In this document: positions 34,142 through 44,468 of the stretch, piece after piece | Position numbering within the stretch: position 1 is the stretch's first letter | How the letters are laid out: each line of letters opens with the position of its first letter | Assembly (NCBI GenBank): GCA_017979445.1 | Contig: CM030718.1 | Location: 16,656,760 to 16,720,759, forward strand | Reading direction: 5' to 3' | Length of the DNA stretch: 64,000 nt | Origin: Akebia trifoliata | Lineage: Eukaryota; Streptophyta; Magnoliopsida; Ranunculales; Lardizabalaceae | The notes under the pieces: generated by a model | What the model saw: only the letters and a program-made list of their open reading frames with translations | What the model was told of the DNA's origin: nothing | The model's database searches: none | Program-made: the position numbers and the translations under genes

Positions 34142-34316
34142 GTCTGTGTTCTCAACACGGATGTCTTTTTTCCAACTTTTATCCGTGCCAGGAGCACGGA
34201 TAGGGGGTTTTGCATTTTATCTGTGTTTAGAGAACGGATAAGTTGGTTTTGACTTGACCCGTCTTTGAGGCACGGATCCATTATTATTTGGCCTTGTCCG
34301 TGTTTTAAACATGGAC
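34142..34316 (+). promoter_or_regulatory. Five-palindrome array 2, upstream of antisense gene 2
   Basis: Five 21-nt palindromes start at 34,142, 34,181, 34,219, 34,257 and 34,296, a period of 38-39 bp. The second, ATCCGTGCCAGGAGCACGGA, is near perfect. The last is GTCCGTG...CATGGAC, where both arms have changed together. The array ends GGACCAGCATGATTTT, as array 1 does. The ATG of gene 2 is 133 bp further on, after a CT-rich leader. Confidence 0.88.
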
Positions 34317-34448
34317 CAGCATGATTTTCTTTCCTTTTAAGTCGGTTTCAATTTCATTTTGGCCTAACATTTTATTTTCTACTTCCTTTTTTCACTCTTG
34401 ACCGTTTTTTTTACTCTCCTTCTTCCTCAAAGCTTCTTCCCAAACTCC

Positions 34449-36052
34449 ATGGAAATGCCTTCTACTCTTCCCAACTTGAAAAGGTATGGCATTGTGGATT
34501 CTTTCTTGAGTAGTTGGATAGATGGCATGGATAATGATGATAGAGCTCAATGGTGTTTTAACAAGTTGGGGTTCACTCTTTCTTTGCCCAAGGTTCCATT
34601 GCATTGGAGCTTGATTGAGGCAATGTTGGGGTATTGGATTCCCGAACTTAATCTTTTTCGGTTTGGGATGCACGAAATGACTCCCACCGTTGAGGAGTTT
34701 GAAGTGTTGTTGGGGCTTGAGATATCAAGCCCCGTCGTGATTCCGCCATTACGTTATGGATTTCGAGGTGAGGCTTCCGACATTTTAGGGATAAATCAAA
34801 ATTCTTGAAGATTCCGGATGGCGGATCGGTTTTGAAGACAATGTCCAAGTTTTTCTTGATTGAACGCCTCACGGACTCCTCAAAGCATTGATTCACTTTA
34901 ACGCCCTTACTTTGATGGTGGTGAGTCAATTCTTGTTCCTAGGTGGCGGAGACATCATAGATCTTTCTCTCATTCCCATGATTCAACAAGTCCAGAAGGG
35001 ACGCCGGTTGGCACCGATGCTTTTGAGTGAGATGTTCCAATCTCTCATAGCTTGCTCTTCCGATCGTGATCGAGTTTTCCGAGGGTGTGCTCCACTCCTG
35101 CAGGTAAATTCTGAACTTAGCTTAATTTTTAAATTTAAATTTGAACTTGCTAGTTTTCCAAAGTTTAGAATACTCCTGTTATTGTAGCTCTGGTTTATGG
35201 ATCATCTGGCTTCAACTGAAGTTGTTAATCGCCCATTTTGCGTTAATGCTGATCTTGTACTCATGATGTCGAGGCGAGTTGCTCCCTTCATCTCGGGTGG
35301 CAAAGAAGAATGGTATTCTTTCGTCGACAACCTTGATGATGAAAAAGTGAGGTGGGTTGGGGCCTTCCAACCTCGAGGGTCTCCGGTGATAGCATTTGAT
35401 GGTGCCCATTTTCTCGTTTTGATTGGTCTTCAAAGGGCAACCCATTATGTACCACTTTGGGTTCTTCGTCAATTCGGTTATGACCAGGGTGTGCTCATCC
35501 CCGAGAATTTTAATGAGTTGGTTGGTCCATTGTCAACTGCACTTTTGAGTCGACTCGTAAAAGAATGGGGTCGGGTTGAGGTTCTAAGTCGACCCATCTT
35601 TGCAGCACACCAGTTCCCGGCATACTTGCATTGGATTCGAGAACTTTTCTCCAGGAGACCCTCGGTGTCGATAGTTCCCCGAGCACGTCCTGGTTGGTTC
35701 ATCCTTCTTTGATTATCGAGATCGAGTGGAGGAGTCTCGGACTAATCATCGTCGAATTCAAGCCATTTGGCTCAAGTCCGAGAAGAAGATGCAGAAAGAG
35801 ATCGCTCGGCTGACATCTGCCCTTGCCTAGTCTGGATGTAGTGATGGTAGTGAAGTGGCTAGGCTTCGAGCTGAAGTTGCTAAGTTGAGGGATCGACTTG
35901 CCTAGTGTCCTTATTTTGAGGACTTTACAGCATATTTGGTGAGCCGTGATGCTTCAGATGCCGAGAAAGTGATGATGAGCCAGGCTGCCCGAATCCGTAC
36001 TTTGGAGGAACGCCTTGACTCTTTTTTCATTTCTCACCATGATGTTTGCTGA
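34449..36052 (+). pseudogene. Antisense gene 2: plant-mobile-domain/DUF7745-like protein with coiled-coil-like tail
   Basis: The start is ATG at 34,449 after a CT-rich leader. The domain reads YGIVDSFLSSWIDGMD, WCFNKLGFTLSLPKVPLHW, LIEAMLGYWIPELNLFRFG and MTPTVEEFEVLLGLE, the (F/L)-x-F-G...(T/P)T-x-E-(E/D)-F signature of this family. A frameshift at about 34,795 and a break near 34,890 follow. The intron at about 35,104-35,187 (CTGCAG|GTAAAT to TTGTAG) is convincing. The next exon (WFMDHLASTEVVNRPF through VGAFQPRGSPVIAFDGAHF) is open to 35,712. The tail contains RTLEERLDSF and similar heptad-like stretches, with stops at about 35,830 and 35,905, ending at TGA 36,052. The function is unknown; neighbours are the E2 integrase (tail to tail) and array 2. 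Confidence 0.78.
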
Positions 36053-37565
36053 CTGTGCTGTATTTCCACTTTTGTATTTTCTTGTCATTATCTGAATGTA
36101 TACAAAATGTTGAAAGATTAATGCAAAGAAAATAGGTTTTGTACTGACTTGGCCTCAGGTGTATCTAATGATTTGAAAACTTGAAGTTTTAATAAGTCTT
36201 AGATTTTTCATCATTGGCCAAAATAGTAGTTTTTGAAATGCGATTTTGTGAAATGTCTTTATCCAATGAGTATGATAAATTCAGAGTTTGTAAAATCTTT
36301 GGTTGTTACGATCTTGGTGTTTTTGCCAAACACAGAGGATATAAACGTCAATTGCTCTTTTGGTTCCTTTAGAGTCATCTCCAGTATCCTGGTGTTTGGA
36401 AGATTGTTATCTGCTCGGGACATGGGTTTTTGGAAGGATTTCACCATTCACAGTTTATATTCTTGCGGGTTAAAAGTTGTTTTTTTCTGTTTATTTTGTT
36501 TGTTTTTTTTTTTGTTTGTTTTTTTTTTGTTTGTTTTTTTTGTTTGTTTTTTTTATTTTGTTTATTTACCTTTATTTCCCCTGGTGCTAGTTACGATTTT
36601 CACCAGACCCGGTTTCCACATTTTTACACATCGACGTCCTTTTTGGGATTTTCATCGTGCTGGTGGCTTTAATCATAGCGTCCTTTCGGATTTTCACTAT
36701 GCCCTCTCAGACTACAGTCGTATTTTTGGATTTCTACATTTCAGTTCTGTTCGGAGTCTCTGTGTCTCTGTGGCATGGTAACTTAAGTTGAGCTGCGAGA
36801 TCGACGACTCTACTCTTGTAGTGGCACTCTTTCTTAAGTAATCGATCTGGATTTCCCTCTCGAGTTTGCTGACGACTATTCGTGGTTCTGCAACTCAAGT
36901 TGAACCTCGAGATCGGCTACTCTACACTTCGAGTACTCTTTTTTTTTGAATATCCGACCTGGATTCCCCTCTCGAGTCTTCCAATGACTAGTAAGACTTT
37001 GGAGATCTGGACCAAGTCACAAGATCATTGATGCTGCCATTGTCATTGTATTGTCCTAGAACGTTCCCTGATCAAAAAGGACTTTTGTTGGGATGAAACG
37101 TTGGCTTAGGCTAATGGTGGTGGAAGGCTCCAAAAAGGGTTAAGGTTTGGATTATTAAAGTGGTTTAGACATGGGGCTTGTCTATTTTTATTTCGAAAAG
37201 GTGATCTGTGTCTCCTCCCAGCGTCTCTCAAACTTGTTTTAGCTGGAGATTTGGGTCGAGCTCAGATCAAGTGTCCGAGTTTTTTGACTTTTTTGACTTT
37301 TTTGATTTTTTATATTTTTAGCCGTTCACAGTTTATCTTCATGCGAGCCAGGAGTATCTTGATGCTTTTGCTTTGATTTTATTTTGTCCTTTTTTATTTA
37401 TTTATTTTTTGCTTTTGTATTTTGTATTTTTTTTGTAGTTGTTGATTTGCCCCAGTCTTAGGAACAAATGAACGTGATGGCTCAAAAGGGCTAACTAGGG
37501 TTGGATAGTTTGTTTGGGATAGCAAAGATGACCTTTCGTCATCTCAGGGTCAGATTTCAGGCGTA
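36053..37565 (-). other. E2 3' non-coding region between integrase and antisense gene 2
   Basis: It aligns along its length with 50,341-51,865 of E3. It holds T-rich runs (36,480-36,560), a CACCAGACC...TTTTCATCGTGC block (36,590-36,670) and a two-copy repeat (36,780-36,990). It would be the shared 3' end of the sense and antisense transcripts. No gene was seen; ORFs across the T-rich run are chance. Confidence 0.6.
36780..36990. repeat. Two-copy repeat of about 115 bp
   Basis: The block AAGTTGA-CT-CGAGATCG-C-ACTCTAC ... GA-CTGGATT-CCCTCTCGAGT occurs at about 36,785 and about 36,895. E3 carries the same pair at 51,105-51,310, so the duplication predates their split. Confidence 0.75.
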
Positions 37566-38429
37566 ATATTTCTTGACAAATGGTTGCAAGGCGCTTCTCT
37601 TCAATCAAATTCAGTTGATCAAACCGAGCTTGGATACATTCTATTTCATCTAACTCTGCTTCTTTTAAGATCCAAGGGAGGGAATCTCAACCTCTACGGG
37701 TAAGACTGCTTCCATTCCGTAGACCAATGAATATGGAGTTGTCCTAGCCGAAGTTCTGAACGAGGTTCGATAGGCGTAAAGTGAAAAAAGTAACATGTCG
37801 TGCCAATCCTTGTACGTAATTACCATCTTCTCAATAATTTTCTTGATATTCTTGTTGACTGCCTCAACTGCTCCATTCATCTTAGCTCTGTAAGGTATAG
37901 AATTGTGATGAGTAATCTAGAAATCTTCGCACATCCTGATCATATCTTTGTTCTTGAAGTTCTTAGCATTATCAGTTACTAGCTCGCTGGGAAGCCCATA
38001 TCTGCAGACAATGTTGTTCTTGACAAACTTTAGGACATTACTTTTAGTGACATTGGCGTATGAAGCAACTTCTACCCATTTGGTGAAGTAGTCGATGGCC
38101 ACTAAGATGAAGCGATGCCCGTTTGCAGCTTTAGGTGAGATTGGTCCGATGACGTCCATCCCCTAGAGCGAGAAGGGTCAAGGAGTAGTCATGTTATGCA
38201 ATTCTGATGGTGGAGCATTGATCTTGTTGGCATAGATTTGACATAGATGGCATTTGCGCACATGCTGATAGCAGTCGCTTTCCATTATCGACCAATAGTA
38301 CCCCATCCTCATAATCTTCTTGGCTAGCATGTGTCCATTCATGTGGGGCCCACAGACTCCACCATGTACAGTTTCGATTAATCATTTTGCTTCTACTTCT
38401 GCAACGCATCGGAGTAAGAGCTCATGGTG
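37566..38429 (-). pseudogene. E2 integrase, C-terminus deleted
   Basis: The minus strand gives the zinc finger (HGGVCGPHMNGHMLAKK; CHLCQIYANKI), then the core GMDVIGPISPKAANGHRF (Asp), LVTDNAKNFKNKD (Asp) and MNGAVEAVNKNIKK (Glu). Stops interrupt it at several places. After YGMEAVLPVEVEIPSLGS and LNLIEEKRL the C-terminal domain seen in E3 (51,866-52,100) is missing, and sequence resumes in the 3' non-coding region, a deletion of about 230 bp. The enzyme would insert the cDNA into chromosomes; this copy cannot. Confidence 0.88.
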
Positions 38430-39041
38430 TTACTTTTTGTATAGAAAGCCATTGCTGATGAAGAATTGCCCTGCCAATTTCTGGATAGTCCTTTTTTCAT
38501 TAGACGTTGCATCTGAGGAAAGGGTTTGATCCTCGAGATATGCCCTGATGTCCGAGTACCAAGGCTTTTCTTCAGATTCTTCCACTTCGACGGGCAGACA
38601 ATAAGCTGGCTCATCCTGAATTCCGATCTCAATTGGGTCGATGATCAAATCCTCCGAAATACTAATCATGGAAGCAAACTTAGCTAGTGCGTCGGTGAAC
38701 TGATTCTTAGCTCTTGGTATGTATGTAAATGAGATTCGGTCAAAATGTGAGCTTAATTCCTCTAGATACTCGTGGTACGGGACCAATCTCTGTTCCCGAG
38801 TCTTCCATTCTCCAGTCGTTTGATAGACTACTAGGCTTGAATCTCTGAAAACATCGATCTCATCTACGTCGAGATCTAATGCTACTTTCAACCCTACTAT
38901 ACATGCTTCGTATTCAGCCTTATTCTTAGAACATTGGAATTTCAGTCTAATTACAATTGGCATGTGAGACCCATCTGGTTTAATCAAGACTGCCCCTATT
39001 CCGTTTCCTTTCTGATTGGCTGCTCCGTCGAAGTACATTTT
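38430..39041 (-). pseudogene. E2 archaeal-type RNase H
   Basis: One open frame of about 202 residues: MYFDGAANQKGNGIGAVL (Asp), KAEYEACIVGLKVAL (Glu), VFRDSSLVVYQTT (Asp) and KNQFTDALAKFAS (Asp). All four catalytic positions are kept. Relative to E3, E2 reads VFRD instead of VFGD. It starts directly after a stop (TGA for the conserved Trp) at about 39,042. This second RNase H is the Tat-lineage acquisition and would remove RNA from the RNA:DNA hybrid. Confidence 0.88.
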
Positions 39042-40514
39042 TCAGCCTGGTTCTTCGTCATCATCGTCATTTTCAATCTCGGTAAATAGTATGGCTTCAT
39101 CTGGGAAGTTCATCTTTAACGATTCGTAATCAGGGAACGGGTGCTCGACGAGGTGATTAGCGATAGTTTGCCCTTTGATGGCTTTTTGAGTGACATAGGT
39201 GATGTCAAACTCAGATAATAATAACTGCCATTTTGCTGTGCGGCCTGTTAGTGCTGGTTTTTCGAATAGGTACTTCAGGGAGTCCATCCTGGCGATAAGC
39301 ATAGTTGAGTAGCTGAGCAAATAATGGCGCAGTCGTTGAGATGCGCAGACTAACACACAGCAAGTCTTCTCAAGTGTCGAATATTTTGCCTCATACTCGG
39401 TGAATTTCTTGCTGAGATAATAGATGGCCTATTCCTTCCGTCTTGATTTGTCGTGTTGCCCTAGTACACACCCCATAGATGTTTCTTGTACCGAGATATA
39501 CATCAGCAGAGGTCGCCCTGGGGTAGGAGGGACTAAGACTGGTGGATTGAGAAGATATTGCTTGATTTTATCGAATGCTTCCTAACAGTCTTTGTTCCAC
39601 TTCTTCGGCGTATCCTTCCTTAATAGTTTGAAGACTGGCTCACAGATAGGCGTCAGTTGAGCTATAAACTGACTGATGTACTGTATTCTCCCCAAAAAGC
39701 CCCGAACATCTTTTTCGGTGACAGGTGCTTTCATCTCGAGGATATATTTGGTCTTAGCCGGATCTATTTCAACGCCTCTTCTACTGATGATGAACCCCTG
39801 TAGCTTGCCTGATATTGTCCTGAACACATATTTTGTCGGATTTAGCCTCAAGCTGTATTTTCTGAGTCCGTCAAACAACTTCTTTAGATTTACCAGGTGG
39901 TCTTTTTTAATGTCGGATTTAGCAATCATGTCGTCTACGTAGACCTCCATTTCCTTATGGATCATGTTGTGAAATAGTGCGGTCATTGCCCATTGGTAAG
40001 TTGCCCCTACATTTTTCAGTCCGAACGGCATGACTTTGAAGTGGAAAGTACCCCATGATGTGATAAATACAGTCTTTTCTTGGTCTTCTTCTGTCATTTT
40101 TATCTGGTTATAGCCTGAGAAATCATCCATGAACGAGAACATTCCTTGCCCTGCTGTGCTATCGACTAGAGTGTCGATGTGCAGAAGTGGAAAATCATCC
40201 TTAGGACTGGCTTTGTTTAAGTCTCAATAATCGACACACATGCGTACTTTTCCGTCCTTCTTTGGTACTGGGACGATGTTAGCTAGCCATTCCGGGTACG
40301 TAAAAACTATTAAAAATTCGGCTTCGAACTGCTTCATGACCTCATCTTTGACCTTGTGGGTCCATTCTAGCTTCAGTGTTCTCAGTTTCTGCTTGATTGA
40401 CTTACTTCCCGAAACGATGGGTAACTTGTGTACAACGAGATCTGTATCTAACCCCGGCATATCTCTGTATGACCATGCGAAGACGTCTTGATAATTCTGT
40501 AGGAATTCAACCAT
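39042..40514 (-). pseudogene. E2 reverse transcriptase and Ty3-type RNase H
   Basis: RT spans about 39,582-40,514: VFAWSYRDMPGLD, KKDGKVRMCVDY, FSFMDDFSGYNQIKM, MPFGLKNVGATYQ, and the catalytic loop VYVDDMIAKS intact. A TGA at about 40,221 replaces the Arg codon after CVDY, and another stop ends the frame near 39,582. The Ty3-type RNase H/connection (39,042 to about 39,490) contains QRLRHYLLSYSTMLIAR and YLFEKPALTGRTAKWQ, followed by ITYVTQKAIKGQ. Changes of the CGA to TGA and TGG to TGA kind suggest methylation-driven decay. Confidence 0.9.
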
Positions 40515-40534
40515 TTCTTCTTTCTGTTGTGACG

Positions 40535-41405
40535 TTAGTAAAGCTCCAATCTTGATAATTTGTGGTCCTCTTCGGTACCAAGATTGATTGAGTTTGTATT
40601 CTCGATGTTTGGCTGAACACCTCTCTCGTAACGTTCTACCAAATCTTTGATTTCTTTGGGGAGGTATTCCATTTCGTCCTCAGACTCTTCTTCTATCCCC
40701 ATGAGGTCGAAGTCGAGTTCGAGATCGAAATCATACTCATCCCTTTCAAATTTTGTTTTATCAGGATACTCATTTGATGGAGACAGATCCCTTGAAAATT
40801 CTTTTTTGGGTTTTTCGAAAATATCTATTTTTTTGAAAATTTGAAAGCTTTTTGATTTTTTTGATTTTTTTACCTTTTGAGGAATATTTGTTTTTTTGTA
40901 ATTTTCTGAATACCTGAAATAAGAAGAATAATCATGCAAATTTGTTAATAAAGATAGAGAGCCCACAAAACAGTCTTTACCCGAGGACGAGGGCTCGTTA
41001 TGATCCCCGAGCAAATTAATGTCATCTAACGTCATTTTTTTTTTAGGCTTCGACAGTCTTAAGTGTCAAGTTGTGCAATGTTTCCCCTTCTTTGAGGGGG
41101 CGGATGAGATGAGCAAGTGATTCGTTGGATAATTTGGATGGTGGTTCGAAGATGACCATGATCTTCGATTGGTTGTTGTTAGATTGGGACATAGTCCCTC
41201 CCAAGCTTGACGGGATGACGATGGATGCCCAGTCAATGCCTGATGAAAATGGTGAGTTGTTCTCTTGGTTGGTAGTGACCTCCACTTTGGTGGGTGCTTG
41301 AGCTGTCTCCGATAGACTTTCGTTAGAGTCCCCATTGAATAGAACATCAATGCCTTCTACGAAGGAGGATTGGGACTCAACAACTGAGTCTTCATGAATG
41401 TGCAC
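40535..41405 (-). pseudogene. E2 linker between protease and RT, with acidic tract and candidate intron
   Basis: Two open segments (41,043-41,405; 40,535-41,035) have no recognised domain. The second ends in an acidic stretch (YDFDLELDFDLMGIEEESE). Between lies a Lys-rich, A-rich block (40,795-40,920). TTTCAG|GTATTC at about 40,914 on the minus strand could be a splice donor; Ogre elements are known to splice an intron between protease and RT. E3 has the same arrangement at 55,350-56,093. Confidence 0.65.
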
Positions 41406-42541
41406 TAGTTATGGATTTACCTTTTTGGCTTTTTTGCTGATGGTGGTTCTAGTAAGCTGTTGGGTCTGGCATGTGATTTTGGGAAGTTAACACTGATGTG
41501 GGGGACTCAGCCCAGATTCTAGATGTTCGGTTACCGATTTTACTTTCTTGCTAGTCGAAGTTCTTTCTTCTTTTCATTTATTTCTGCAATATCCCTTTTT
41601 GTGGGCCTAAACCCCAGACCAAATTAGGGAGTATGCTTTCTCGCTTCGACCAGTATAGCTCTTCCTCTTCTGCCTGGTCCCAACCCTTGCTTGGGTCGAT
41701 AGCTTGCCTTTTTCATAACCCGACCAATCATCAGACTTGTTCTTGATAGCTTTGCCTTTATCTTCTCATTTCCTTTCTCAATGTGATTGACAGCAGCGAA
41801 TTGGTATGAATGTTAGAGTGCCTTGTCTTTTGTCATTTCTATATCAATAAACGGCATGTCCGAAGCTCTGCTAGTTGGGATAAGATTTTCAGCCAACACG
41901 GATATCATCTTTTGTCCCATGATAAATTTCACTCTCTGATGCAACGAGGATGGTATTGCTCCGGCTATATGGATCCAGGGTCTGCCCAGTAACAAGTTGA
42001 ATGTCGTTGGTATCTCCATGACTTCAAATGTTACTTCGAAGGTGCAAGGACCTATCGTGATAGGTAAATCTACCTCCCCCAGGGAATCCCTTCTTGAGCT
42101 ATCAAAACCTCGAACAACCTTGTTGTTGGGTTTCACATGCGACCAATCGGGGTTGAGTTTCCGAAAGGTTTCAAGCGGACAGACGTTGAACGCCGAGCCG
42201 TTATCAATCATTACTCTGGCGACCATCATCCCCTTGCATATAACCATGATGTTCAGTCGTTCGACGTTCCCCGTTCCCTTAGGCGTAAATTCATTCTCTG
42301 TGAAAATAATAAGATTGGAGGCCATGATCTGGCCGACTGTTTGTTCCAATTGTGATGGTGTCGTGGTCGAAGGTACATGTGATTTTTCCAAAACTGTCAG
42401 TAGCGCGTCTTGGTGCTCTTTTGATTTTTGCATCAGTCCCAATATACTAATTTTAGTTGGCTGCTTATTCAATCTATCCACTATATTATGCTCGCTCTTG
42501 AGAATAAGCTTAACAAAGTCTACAACTTCCTTGTCTGTCAC
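41406..42541 (-). pseudogene. E2 aspartic protease region
   Basis: Open from 42,541 to 41,813 (242 residues), with degenerate linker below. The active site is VMIDNGSAFNVCPL, and the second retropepsin landmark is FNLLLGRPWIH. N-terminal to it is the conserved EFVKL/ISILGLMQKS-type segment and VGQIMASNLIIFTENE. The catalytic DNGS (from DTG) form is usual in the Ogre/Tat group. It would process the Gag-Pol precursor. Confidence 0.85.
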
Positions 42542-44318
42542 CTACAGCTTACCCTTTCCCTTAGCTTCTCTTTTTTTTTCATCAATTACCTCTTCCACAG
42601 TCTCTTCCGTTTCTTCCTTAACATTCGCCCCATTTTCTGATAACTTTTGGCATTTTCCTGCCCTTATCATATGGCCGATGTCAGCCACTATTGTTTCCTT
42701 CTTTGTTTTGACCCCCGCGGTTATGGTGATAGTGGTCTTATAGCTCCAGGAGACTACCTGATCGGAACTATAGGGGAATGGTTTAGGTGAGCGTATGGTT
42801 ATGGGAGATGGATCGAGTTTCATGTAGAGGATGAGGGGTGGTGAAGATGGTTTGGAGGCCATGGTAGTAGAAGGAGTTGATGGAGTACATGGAATGACGA
42901 ATGGTGGACGTGGAGACGAAGTGTATGGTATGTGAAGGGGGGGTCAAGTTGATCCTTGAAGAGTCAGCGGCGTGTATGGTATGACAAGGGGGGTCAGGAT
43001 AGATTTTGATGATGGGGTGATCCATAAGGTATGACTAAAGGTGGTCGAGTAATGGTATTTTGATGAGTTGGATGGATGGTGAGGTCGGCCAATCTGAGTG
43101 GTGGCAGTGAATTTTGGGATGCGTTGGTTGTGTAGTAGTTGACTGTATTAACCGTTGATGCCTTGGATTCCTGGGTTAGGTGGATTCTAACTTTTGCGTC
43201 GATAGGTGCTATCAGATCCGAAGGATTGAAGTCGAGTTCTCTATAAACGACATTTACCCTATGCCCACTCCCTTCTCCGTTGTGAGTAGGTAGGGGGTTT
43301 TGATTGATGTTCTGTTGTTGGGGCGGGTTGGCAGGCCAATCTAGGATGAGAGCCTTTTTATCGATCAAGTTCTGTACTTGATGCTTGAGTTGCCAGCATT
43401 GGTCTGTAGAGTGCTCGGGTGCACCCATGTGAAATTCACAGAACAGGTTAGGGTTGTATCCTGGCCCTTTGGCAGCCTCAAGATTTGGCGGACGTTTTGC
43501 AAGATACTCACCCTTGAGTAAGATTGGCAGTAATTCCGATAATATCATGGGTAACCTGGTAAATACTCTGTTTACTCTGTTGAGCGCTAGCCCTGTTAAG
43601 CTTCTCTAAAACAATTGCACCAATAACCTATCATCTTCACCATACTAACACATGGATCCACAATACAACTTCAGATGCGACAGTGGACACCCCACTCCGT
43701 TATATTTTTCAAATTCCGGACACTTGAACTTGACTGGCAGTTGAGCATTGGGTAGAAGCACAGATCCTTGAATCGGGTTCCACTCATAGTGTTGAGACCC
43801 TTCATCCTCCTCATCTCTTCCTGTAGAGATTCGATCTACTGAGCTAGTTTTTCCTCTATTGCACTTTTGGCTTCCGTAGCTCTGTACTCACATTCGTCTT
43901 CGGGAATAACCACCGGGGGTGGTCGGTTCTGTGGAATATAGAGCGGAGGCCCCTGGTATTCAGGTACTGCAGGTGGCATTATAGTCTGTGGTCCCTGTGG
44001 AGGTTGCTCAGGTAACTCTTGGTTTGACCTGGATGTGTGCTGCTATATTGTTTGCACTTGTAGGATGCTAGCGTTGGTTAACACAGTACTTACTATCTTT
44101 TCCTGCCTCTCAATTATCTTTAATAGTGCTGTTATCGTTTGCGCTTGTAGGATGCTGGCGTTGGTTAACACAGTACTTACTATCTTTTCCTTCCTTTCAA
44201 TTATCTTTAATAGTGCTGTTATTTGCGGGTCGATACCTGACGCTTCGGTCACTGGAGGTTGTGTCGGTTCAGAAGAACTCATGGTGACGATAGACGATCT
44301 GAGAAAATAGGGAGGCAC
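42542..44318 (-). pseudogene. E2 gag with internal deletion
   Basis: The N-terminus (44,043-44,318) starts near MPPYFLRSSIVTMSSSEP and carries an in-frame 87-bp duplication. The body around 43,640-43,950 matches E3 gag (KFKCP-FEKYNG). Near 43,585 it jumps past about 630 bp present in E3 (58,160-58,790), removing most of the Gag core. The C-terminal part (42,994-43,548) keeps FCEFHMGAPEHSTDQCWQLK, a Cys/His knuckle. A basic linker with SWSYKTTITITAGV follows to 42,542. Frameshifts lie at about 42,860 and 43,550. Confidence 0.82.
44051..44224 (-). repeat. 87-bp in-frame tandem duplication in E2 gag
   Basis: TTTGC(A/G)CTTGTAGGATGCT at 44,051 recurs at 44,138, exactly 87 bp apart. It doubles the peptide TALLKIIER-EKIVSTVL (29 residues) without breaking the frame. 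E3 has no such duplication. Confidence 0.9.
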
Positions 44319-44468
44319 TTCTGGCTACTTATATTTCTTTTGCTTGGCCACCTGTGGGTACAGACAACCAAGCGTTATTGTCTTATTTACAAAAATAAAG
44401 ATGCATGATGTTTTATTAAGTTGGGTAAAGTTGTTTATTATGAGTTTTAAATGAAAAGGTAATTTCTT

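Noticed and set aside
36233..36781. 182-residue ORF with a Phe-rich hydrophobic stretch
   Set aside because: The hydrophobic run is a T-rich microsatellite; the aligned E3 region does not keep the frame.
41997..42743. 248-residue plus-strand ORF opposite the E2 protease
   Set aside because: A shadow of the protease/gag coding strand; the minus frame has the protease motifs.
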